Assembly: GCA_017481065.1 (NCBI GenBank)
Contig: JAFUPT010000052.1
Location: 1 to 7,419, forward strand
DNA length: 7,419 bases
From: Clostridia bacterium
GTDB taxonomy: Bacteria > Bacillota_A > Clostridia > Christensenellales > Aristaeellaceae
Direction of reading: 5' to 3'
Shown here piece after piece: positions 1 through 5,116 of this stretch. The position numbers and the translations under genes were made by a program. How positions within the stretch are numbered: position 1 is the first letter of the stretch; each line of letters starts with the position of its first letter. Under the pieces are notes generated by a model. It did not search any database, was not told the DNA's origin, and was given only the letters and a program-made list of their open reading frames with translations.

Positions 1-491
1 GTCAGGCCCCGCTCCAGGCGCTGCTTGTAGCATTCGGCGGTGAGCATGCGGTGTACGCTGAACAGCGCGCCCACATCGCGCAGGAAATCAATGTAGTTCA
101 GGGTGCGCAGCCAATCGGCATTTTTCACTATCACGGCGCAGTTTTCCTTGGATTCATCGAAATCCAGGAAGCGCTCCATCTGCTTCTTGATCTTGGCCAC
201 ATTGTTATCGATATCTTCCACGGTGAGAACCTTCCGCAGGTCGCTCTTGCCGCTGGGATCGCCGATCATGCCGGTGCCGCCGCCCATCAGCGCATAGGGC
301 TTGTGGCCCGCCTTCTGCAAATGCGCCATGGCCATGATCGGAATATAATGGCCAATGTGCAGGGAATCGGCGGTCGGGTCGAAGCCGATGTAGAAGGGCA
401 CCATTTCGCTGTCAAAAGCCTTGATCAGATCCTCCTCAAAGGTAATCTGCTTCACAAAGCCGCGCTCTCTCAAGATTTCCAATGCGTTCAT
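1..491 (-). CDS. tyrS: Tyrosyl-tRNA synthetase, N-terminal part (cut by window edge)
   Basis: Cytoplasmic class I aminoacyl-tRNA synthetase that activates tyrosine with ATP and charges tRNA-Tyr. The 163 complete codons visible are the N-terminal part of a protein usually a little over 400 residues; the rest lies beyond position 1. The catalytic Rossmann fold is clear. YIGFDPTADSLHIGH (residues 34-48) holds the tyrosine-pocket Tyr34 and the HIGH signature (45-48). GGTGMIGDPSG (71-81) is the family's conserved glycine-rich loop. NADWL and the RMLTAECYKQRLE stretch near the cut end are also typical of bacterial TyrS. The KMSKS loop and the S4-like RNA-binding domain would be outside the window. 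The ATG at 489-491 follows an AGGAG site (501-505) with 9 nt spacing. No T-box leader (no AGGGTGG-type antiterminator core) was found in the 238 bp upstream, although tyrS genes in Bacillota often have one. Confidence 0.96.
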   Translation of the reverse strand, partial: MNALEILRERGFVKQITFEEDLIKAFDSEMVPFYIGFDPTADSLHIGHYIPIMAMAHLQKAGHKPYALMGGGTGMIGDPSGKSDLRKVLTVEDIDNNVAKIKKQMERFLDFDESKENCAVIVKNADWLRTLNYIDFLRDVGALFSVHRMLTAECYKQRLERGL

Positions 492-500
492 ATCTGTATA

Positions 501-505
501 CTCCT
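501..505 (-). promoter_or_regulatory. Ribosome binding site of tyrS
   Basis: AGGAG on the minus strand, 9 nt before the ATG at 491. It fixes the tyrS start. No convincing -10/-35 pair was seen between it and the palindrome array, so the tyrS promoter could lie within or beyond the array, or tyrS could be read from the upstream aminotransferase operon. Confidence 0.8.
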
Positions 506-535
506 AAAAGTTTATTGATGTGTGAGGGGGAGGCG

Positions 536-713
536 CCAAAGGGACGCTGTCCCTTTGGAAACCCTGCCAGGGGAAATGATTTCCCCTGGACCCCTCTGTA
601 AGCGGCGCAATGCGCCGCTGAATTTTTCCTTGCGATGCGCAGCATCGCTTTGCTGAGGATTCCAAAGGGGATCATCCCCTTTGGTCAGGGGTTTGGGGGC
701 TGACAGCCCCCAA
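536..713. repeat. Array of six short palindromes at about 31-bp pitch
   Basis: Six consecutive inverted repeats fill most of the tyrS/aminotransferase gap. They are 536-545/549-558 (arm CCAAAGGGAC), 567-576/580-589 (CCAGGGGAAA), 601-608/612-619 (AGCGGCGC), 632-638/642-648 (GCGATGC), 662-671/675-684 (CCAAAGGGGA) and 693-701/705-713 (TTGGGGGCT). Every arm pairs perfectly, and every hairpin can be drawn with a 3-nt loop. Centres fall near 547, 578, 610, 640, 673 and 703, so spacings are 31, 32, 30, 33 and 30 bp, close to three DNA helical turns. The first and fifth share nearly the same arm. No T-run follows the stems in the minus-strand (gene) direction, so these are not ordinary intrinsic terminators. 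The element looks like a composite intergenic palindrome unit of the REP/BIME or MITE-like kind; that class assignment is inference. Possible roles are mRNA 3' protection, protein binding or a non-coding RNA. Confidence 0.85.
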
Positions 714-729
714 CGTAGCCCCTGCGTAC

Positions 730-1911
730 TTACCCCATCGCCGCAATCAGCCTGTCCATGCCCTCGTAGATCGTATCGACCTCCTGCATGGAGAAGTTCA
801 GGCGCAGGGTGTTCAAGTGGCCGCCGTCGGGGTAGAAATGGGTGCCCGGCACGAATGCCACGTTCTTTTCAATGGCCCTGTTCAGAAGCGCCAGGGAATC
901 CATGCCCTCGGGAAGCTCGGCCCATACAAAGAGGCCGCCCTCGGGTACGGTGTATTTGGTGCCGGCGGGCAGGCGCTTCATGCCCTCCAGCATGGCGTTC
1001 ATCTGCTGGCGGTATTCGCCGCAGATGCGCTCGAGATGTCCCGGCAGCAGGCCGCGCTCCAGGTAAATCTGCACGATGGCCTGGGTGAGCATCGGGGAAT
1101 GCACATCCGCCGATTGCTTGCCGATCACCATTTTGCGCAGCAGCTTGGCATCCGGCACAGCGGCCGCGCCCACGCGCAGGCCCGGGGATATGTACTTGGA
1201 GAAGCTGGACATGTACACCACCCAGCCCTCCTCATCAAAGGAGGAGATGGAGGGCAGCGCCTCTCCGGTGTAGCGCAGATCGCGGTAGGGATCATCCTCG
1301 GCGATGATGAAGCCGTATTTCGCTGCCATCTCCGCCAGCGCCTTCCGGCGGGAGAGCTCCAGCGTGCGGCCGGTGGGATTCTGGAAGGTGGGAATGATGT
1401 ACATCATCTTGGGATGATGGGTTTTCACCAGCTCCTCCACGGCATCGATGATCACGCCGCCATCATCCATGGGCATATCGATGAGCTTTGCGCCATAGAT
1501 GCGCATGGCCTGGATCGCGCCCAGGAAGGTGGGGCTCTCCACCAGGATCACATCGCCGGGATTGATGATGGCCTTCAAAAGCAGGTCAAACGCCTGGGAA
1601 GAGCCCTGCACCGGCAGGATATTTTCCCCCGTGCAGCGCACGCCCGCAGTGCTGCTCAGGTATTTGGCGGTCTCCTCCCGCAGGCCCGGCAGGCCCTCTG
1701 TGCCGCCGTACTGCAGGATGGAAGTGCCGTAGCGGTCGATGGCTTCCACCGCAATTTCCTTGATAATTTCCGGCTCCAGCGCCTTGTTGCTGGGGTTTCC
1801 GCCGGCAAAGGAGATCATGCCCGGCTTGCCAAGGAGCTTAAAAATATCGCGTATGGCGCTGCCGGTGATGTCCTTCATCTGGTTTGCAAAATATTCTTCG
1901 GAAAACCGCAT
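730..1911 (-). CDS. PLP-dependent aminotransferase, fold type I (2-aminoadipate/LysN-like)
   Basis: 393-residue cytoplasmic pyridoxal-phosphate enzyme that should transfer an amino group between an amino acid and a 2-oxo acid. It is normal length for class I/II aminotransferases and resembles the stand-alone LysN/2-aminoadipate and multiple-substrate aminotransferase group; there is no N-terminal GntR regulator domain, so it is not a MocR protein. Visible landmarks are SFAGGNPS (34-41), QYGGTEGLPGLRE (67-79), PTFQNPTGR (174-182, Asn178 near the cofactor), EDDPYRDL (205-212, with Asp206 expected to bind the pyridine nitrogen and Tyr209 the ring hydroxyl), SSFSKYISPGLRVG (235-248, Schiff-base Lys239) and LRLNFS (369-374, carboxylate-binding Arg370). 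The ATG at 1909-1911 has an AGGTG site 7 nt upstream; the stop is TAA. It starts 54 bp after the tRNA-editing gene with no visible terminator, so co-transcription is likely. The true substrate cannot be read from sequence. Confidence 0.92.
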   Translation of the reverse strand: MRFSEEYFANQMKDITGSAIRDIFKLLGKPGMISFAGGNPSNKALEPEIIKEIAVEAIDRYGTSILQYGGTEGLPGLREETAKYLSSTAGVRCTGENILPVQGSSQAFDLLLKAIINPGDVILVESPTFLGAIQAMRIYGAKLIDMPMDDGGVIIDAVEELVKTHHPKMMYIIPTFQNPTGRTLELSRRKALAEMAAKYGFIIAEDDPYRDLRYTGEALPSISSFDEEGWVVYMSSFSKYISPGLRVGAAAVPDAKLLRKMVIGKQSADVHSPMLTQAIVQIYLERGLLPGHLERICGEYRQQMNAMLEGMKRLPAGTKYTVPEGGLFVWAELPEGMDSLALLNRAIEKNVAFVPGTHFYPDGGHLNTLRLNFSMQEVDTIYEGMDRLIAAMG

Positions 1912-1965
1912 ATTGTATCACCTTCAAATGGCTTTTCTCAAAAATACCACAAGGAATGGGCAGTG

Positions 1966-2484
1966 TCAAGCCTGCGCATCCAGAAAATCATGAATCTCTA
2001 CATATACCGGCTCCCGGCCAATGCCCGGCAGGAATTTATCGAAGAAATCCGAAGCCGCCATCGCCAGCGTGCAGGTGTTGTCGCAGGGATGGAAGGCTAT
2101 TTTCGAAACATCCTTCAGCCCGGAATCCACCAGCAGGCTCACCTCACGATTTTCATCAAACATCAGCCCCATGGGGCTCACCGCCCCCGGATGCACCCTG
2201 AGAAGCCGCGCCATATGCTCCTCCCCGGCAAAGCTCAGCCGGGATGACCCCGCCTGCTTTGAAATATCCGAAGTTTTGAAGCGCGCCTCCGGGCGCACGA
2301 GGCAGAGATAGAAATTCTTTTTGTTCTTGGTCGTCAGGAAATAATTCTTCGCCGTCACGCTCAAGAGCTTTCCGTCCGTCTCCAGGCAATCCTGTATGGT
2401 GTAAACCGGCGGATGCTCCACATATTCGTAGGCGACGCCCAGCGCGTCCAGCCGGGCAAAGACCTCTCTCGCGGTATCCGTCAC
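1966..2484 (-). CDS. Prolyl-tRNA editing protein (YbaK/ProX deacylase family)
   Basis: 172-residue single-domain protein of the YbaK/aminoacyl-tRNA deacylase superfamily, closest in appearance to the free-standing ProXp-ala/PrdX type that hydrolyses mischarged Ala-tRNA-Pro in the cytoplasm. Supporting motifs in order are VEHPPVYTIQD (22-32), AKNYFL with the conserved Lys46, SSRLSFAGEEHMARLL (80-95), HPGAVSPMGLMFD (98-110), the strand VSLLVDSGL (115-123), and FHPCDNTCTL (131-140) with His132 and Asn136 in the usual pocket positions. Length is normal for the family and nothing is missing. The start is GTG (2482-2484), overlapping the TGA of the helicase-loader gene as GTGA, which suggests translational coupling; a GAGG at 2490-2493 gives 5 nt spacing. 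The exact substrate (Ala versus Cys on tRNA-Pro) is inferred from motif resemblance only. A YbaK/EbsC Cys-tRNA deacylase is the alternative, but the C-terminal FHP motif favours ProX. Confidence 0.88.
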   Translation of the reverse strand: MTDTAREVFARLDALGVAYEYVEHPPVYTIQDCLETDGKLLSVTAKNYFLTTKNKKNFYLCLVRPEARFKTSDISKQAGSSRLSFAGEEHMARLLRVHPGAVSPMGLMFDENREVSLLVDSGLKDVSKIAFHPCDNTCTLAMAASDFFDKFLPGIGREPVYVEIHDFLDAQA

Positions 2485-3455
2485 AGCAGCCTCAGATCCT
2501 TTCCGGTGAGCATCATCGCGGCGCAGCGGCTCCTGTCCAGCAGGCGGGATGCCACGCGCTCGCCGTAGGTCTCCTTGATCTGCATCGGGGAAAGGTTCGT
2601 GGCGATCACGGTGTGCCGCCGGGCCGCCATGCGCTCGTTCAGCAGGGTGAACAGGTATTCCACGGTCACGTTGCGCATCATGGGCTCGGAGCCGAGGTCG
2701 TCAATCAGCAGCAGCGGCACGGTGAGCAGCTGCTCGAAATCCATCTCGCCCTCGGAATTGCCCATGTGCTGCCGCCGCATGGCCTCAAACATGCGGAAGG
2801 CGGTCACGCGAATCGCGGCAAAGCCCCGGCTGGCAGCGCGCTCATAGATGCAGTTGAGCAGGAAGGTCTTCCCCAGGCCGCCGCTGCCGGTGAGCAGCAG
2901 GTTGTTGAAGCGGGTCTCCGGGAAGGAATCGGCGTAATCCTCGCAGAAGCGGCGCACGCTGGCCATCTGGCCGCGCTGGCCGTTCTCCTCCGGGAAGCGG
3001 CTGAGGTCAAACTTCGCAAAGCACTGCTCGTCGGTGCCGCTCATCGTGCCGTTTTCATACTGCATGATGCGCAGCCGGCTTTCAAAGCAATCGCAGAAGC
3101 GGGAGGGCGCATCCCCCACATAGGCCGTATCCCGGCATGCGGCGCAGCGGTACTGCATATCCAGGTAATTCTCCGGCAGTCCCGCAGCGGCGAGCCTGCG
3201 GCGAATCTCCCCGTTGTTGAAAATGCCGCGCTGCTTCATCTGCTCGGCGGCCTCCCGGCATGCCTCCGGATCGCTCATGGTCATGATGCGGCGCATGGTA
3301 TCGAAGGCCAGGTCCCGGTTTTCATCCCGCAGGCGCTGGATTTCCGGGTCGATGCGGCCCGCCTCGGCAATGCGCTTATCCAGCTCCATGCTGTTGCGGG
3401 TGCGCTGGGCCTGGTATTCCTCCAGCAGTTCACGGATGCAGTCCGCCTTGGTCAT
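2481..3455 (-). CDS. DnaC/DnaI-like replicative helicase loader ATPase
   Basis: 324-residue AAA+ ATPase that should load the replicative DnaB-type helicase onto DNA together with DnaD-type primosome proteins. The N-terminal about 100 residues are helical and charged. A CxxC...CxC cluster (Cys104, Cys107, Cys121, Cys123) probably binds zinc, as in DnaI and clostridial DnaC-like loaders. The ATPase core has Walker A GSGGLGKT (190-197, Lys196), Walker B LLLIDDLG (248-255), a sensor-1 Asn287 in IATNLS, and GERVASRLLDR (298-308), whose arginines fit the box VII arginine finger. The protein is full length for the family. The ATG (3453-3455) overlaps the TGA of the DnaD-like gene as ATGA, and its own stop overlaps the next gene as GTGA, so the three are probably translationally coupled. 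An IstB-type transposition helper shares this ATPase fold, but the zinc cluster, the length and the DnaD neighbour argue for the replication role. Confidence 0.93.
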   Translation of the reverse strand: MTKADCIRELLEEYQAQRTRNSMELDKRIAEAGRIDPEIQRLRDENRDLAFDTMRRIMTMSDPEACREAAEQMKQRGIFNNGEIRRRLAAAGLPENYLDMQYRCAACRDTAYVGDAPSRFCDCFESRLRIMQYENGTMSGTDEQCFAKFDLSRFPEENGQRGQMASVRRFCEDYADSFPETRFNNLLLTGSGGLGKTFLLNCIYERAASRGFAAIRVTAFRMFEAMRRQHMGNSEGEMDFEQLLTVPLLLIDDLGSEPMMRNVTVEYLFTLLNERMAARRHTVIATNLSPMQIKETYGERVASRLLDRSRCAAMMLTGKDLRLL

Positions 3456-4888
3456 TGCTGCTCGCCTCCCTCGCCGTAATCCTTCGCGGGATCATAAAAG
3501 ATATCCTTGAAATCATCCTCGGTGTAATCATGCTGCTGATAATTCTGCCTGGCAGCCTTCTCCGGCGCCTTCGCCGCAGCCCGGCTGTGATCCTCCCGCG
3601 CAGCCTCCAGCGTGGAAATATTGCTCTTTTCCCACTCAGAGAGCAGCTTTTCCATGTAAGGAATCGGCTTGCCCTTTCCGTTGGCACACTCCGCCGCAAA
3701 GGAGAGGATTTCCGCAGAAAACCTGTCCTTCCAGCCCTCATATTTCCCCACATCATCGTTGCTCGGGGAACGGCTGAGCCCAGCTGTTTGCATCAGGCGC
3801 TTCATTTCCAGGTATGCCTGCTTCTTGTTTGCGAGATAGATTTCCGCCCGGGCAAGGCTGCGGGCGTTGTTTTCCGCCCACTCGCCCAGCATTTCCTCCA
3901 GCTTCACAAAGCTGTGCCAGTTCTTTCCGGCGCATCTCTTTGCGGCCAGAAGGATGGTTTCCCTTTCGAAGCCCTCCTCCAGCCACCGCTTGTAAACCTT
4001 CACCTGCTCCGCCGTGGGAACGGCGTTTCTCGGGTTCAGCTCCTTCATGATGCCCTTGAGCTCGGCATAGCGCGCATCATCTTCCCCGCTCTCCACCCGG
4101 GCGCGCAGAATGGCATCCAGGTATGCAATCGAGGGGCTGCGGGATTTCGTGGTCAGCGCGCAGGCGGCCACCACATCCTCCTCCGTCAGCTTCCATTCGC
4201 TGATCCACCTGCGCACGCAGTCCAGCTCGTTCATGGTGGGCTTGCGGCTCATGGAAAACTGCTTCATCACCCGGTTCGCCATGGAATACACGCCCTCATC
4301 ATAGGAAATGGCGCGCTCCACATCCTCCAGGGTCTTGATTCCCCGCTCAGCCCAGTCCGCAGCGCGCTTGTCCGCCCGCTTGAATACGGAGGCCGGCTGC
4401 TTTCCGCCGTGCTGCAATTCATATTCCAGCAGTTTGAGCACCGCATCCTGGCTAAAGCCCAGCACGTTCAGCCAATCGCTTGCCATTTCATACTGGCTGG
4501 GATGCAAAAGCTGCGATCCGAAAAGATCCTGCATATTCGCATTGAATTCCCGGTATTTGTAGTAATCCCGGTCCATCTCTGTCTGCACCGCGCCCACCTT
4601 CAGGGGACGGATGGCGTAGGTGGGCGGCCGGTCCGTAAGCCGCTCCACCAGCCCCTGCCGCTCCCAATAGGAAAAGGCGTTGAACACCGCGTCCTCATCC
4701 ATGCGCAGCGCCCGGGCCACATCGCCGATTTCCCCGCCCAGCTCCGGATGCAGGCACAGCATGCGCGCATAGAGATACACGCGCAGGAAGCCATCCGGCG
4801 CGGTGGGCAGATATTCCAGCAGGAACATATTTTCAATGGGGGTCACATCAAACATCGCGGCCCCTTCGCTGAAGCTGCAAAACGGCAT
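3452..4888 (-). CDS. DnaD-domain replication initiation/primosome protein with four repeats
   Basis: 478-residue protein of the DnaD/DnaB (Bacillota) family, which remodels DNA and recruits the helicase loader at origins and stalled forks. Residues about 13-95 form the winged-helix oligomerisation region (IENMFLLEYL, LRVYLYARML, FSYWERQGLV). Four units resembling the C-terminal DnaD (DnaB_2) domain follow at about 127-190, 214-268, 287-346 and 371-428, each with a W in the first helix (Trp139, 228, 302, 386); units 1, 3 and 4 also keep a late W (179, 337, 419). Most relatives have one such unit, sometimes two. The tail (430-478) is charged and ends in an acidic, aromatic stretch (YTEDDFKDIFYD). 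The ATG at 4886-4888 has GAGGG 6 nt upstream; ATG 4853-4855 (Met12) also has a good site and would drop 11 residues. It is the first gene of the operon and is followed by the helicase loader with an ATGA overlap. Family assignment is firm; the exact role is inferred. Confidence 0.92.
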   Translation of the reverse strand: MPFCSFSEGAAMFDVTPIENMFLLEYLPTAPDGFLRVYLYARMLCLHPELGGEIGDVARALRMDEDAVFNAFSYWERQGLVERLTDRPPTYAIRPLKVGAVQTEMDRDYYKYREFNANMQDLFGSQLLHPSQYEMASDWLNVLGFSQDAVLKLLEYELQHGGKQPASVFKRADKRAADWAERGIKTLEDVERAISYDEGVYSMANRVMKQFSMSRKPTMNELDCVRRWISEWKLTEEDVVAACALTTKSRSPSIAYLDAILRARVESGEDDARYAELKGIMKELNPRNAVPTAEQVKVYKRWLEEGFERETILLAAKRCAGKNWHSFVKLEEMLGEWAENNARSLARAEIYLANKKQAYLEMKRLMQTAGLSRSPSNDDVGKYEGWKDRFSAEILSFAAECANGKGKPIPYMEKLLSEWEKSNISTLEAAREDHSRAAAKAPEKAARQNYQQHDYTEDDFKDIFYDPAKDYGEGGEQQ

Positions 4889-4894
4889 ATTATT

Positions 4895-4899
4895 CCCTC
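4895..4899 (-). promoter_or_regulatory. Ribosome binding site of the DnaD-like gene
   Basis: GAGGG on the minus strand, 6 nt before the ATG at 4888. A competing AAGGGG (4861-4866) sits 5 nt before the in-frame ATG at 4855, so two starts are possible. The upstream one is preferred because it lies closest to the predicted transcription start and has a standard site. Confidence 0.6.
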
Positions 4900-4917
4900 T
4901 TTCGCATAGGTAGTTTT

Positions 4918-4946
4918 ATCATATCATAAAATGAAAAGAATTACAA
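4918..4946 (-). promoter_or_regulatory. Promoter of the DnaD / helicase-loader operon
   Basis: On the minus strand, TTGTAA (4946-4941) and TATGAT (4923-4918) are separated by exactly 17 bp, matching a vegetative sigma factor promoter at 4/6 and 5/6 positions. A second overlapping TATGAT occurs at 4928-4923 but with only 12 bp spacing. Transcription would start near 4911, giving a 5' leader of about 23 nt. It is the only convincing promoter seen for the four minus-strand genes downstream. Confidence 0.65.
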
Positions 4947-4996
4947 CGCCGCAGCCGCTGCACAGAAAAATCGCCAAATCTCAATCTTCCCTGCGC

Positions 4997-5025
4997 TTGC
5001 GAAAAGGAAAAATCCATGCTAAAAT
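4997..5025 (+). promoter_or_regulatory. Promoter of the MATE transporter leader
   Basis: TTGCGA (4997-5002) and TAAAAT (5020-5025) are separated by 17 bp, with an extended -10 TGC immediately before TAAAAT. Transcription would start near 5032, about 10 nt before the terminator stem. It lies back to back with the minus-strand operon promoter, whose -35 ends at 4946. Confidence 0.65.
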
Positions 5026-5041
5026 AGCCCCGTCGTGTAGC

Positions 5042-5086
5042 AGGAGATGCGTAAATCCAGATCGGATTTGCGCATCTCCTCTTTTT
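5042..5086 (+). terminator. Strong intrinsic terminator in the MATE leader (attenuator candidate)
   Basis: Arms 5042-5058 and 5064-5080 form a 17-bp stem interrupted only by one G-U pair (T5052 with G5070). The loop is AGATC, and the stem is followed directly by CTTTTTATTT. The T-run is on the plus strand, so it terminates plus-strand transcription. No plus-strand gene lies upstream, and only 30 nt separate the T-run from the MATE start, too short for another promoter plus ribosome site. MATE transcription therefore has to pass it, which makes it a likely regulated attenuator. Confidence 0.85.
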
Positions 5087-5100
5087 ATTTGCCAGAAAAC

Positions 5101-5106
5101 AGGAGG
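5101..5106 (+). promoter_or_regulatory. Ribosome binding site of the MATE gene
   Basis: AGGAGG with 10 nt to the ATG at 5117. It decides the start: the open frame continues upstream to 4931, but that extension would cross the terminator hairpin and the promoter. The right terminator arm contains CTCCT (5076-5080), which could pair with this site. Confidence 0.85.
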
Positions 5107-5116
5107 AAAACCAACC

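Noticed and set aside
601..627. Plus-strand intrinsic terminator formed by the third palindrome followed by GAATTTTT
   Set aside because: The T-run starts several bases after the stem and no plus-strand gene precedes it. The flanking genes are both on the minus strand.
436..675. Minus-strand 79-residue open frame across the palindrome array
   Set aside because: It overlaps the start of tyrS in another frame, is made of palindrome arms, and has no family resemblance. It is a typical spurious small ORF over an intergenic repeat.
536..713. CRISPR array
   Set aside because: The spacing is regular, but the units are different palindromes rather than copies of one repeat with unique spacers, and the intervening segments are only 8-13 bp.
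1912..1941. Promoter TTGAGA-18 bp-TACAAT just upstream of the aminotransferase gene (minus strand)
   Set aside because: The -10 abuts the start codon, so transcription would begin inside the coding region and lose the ribosome site.
3455..4909. Long plus-strand open frame opposite the DnaD-like gene, with similar long frames at 817-2247 (+) and 5849-7360 (-)
   Set aside because: Their translations are rich in His, Gly, Ala and Leu without any recognisable motif, and they lie exactly antisense to genes with full family signatures. They arise from GC-rich codon use in the real genes.
4931..5116. N-terminal extension of the MATE protein (open frame begins at 4931)
   Set aside because: The extension would cross the predicted promoter and terminator, lacks a ribosome site, and is hydrophilic and unlike MATE proteins. 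The ATG at 5117 has a clear AGGAGG.
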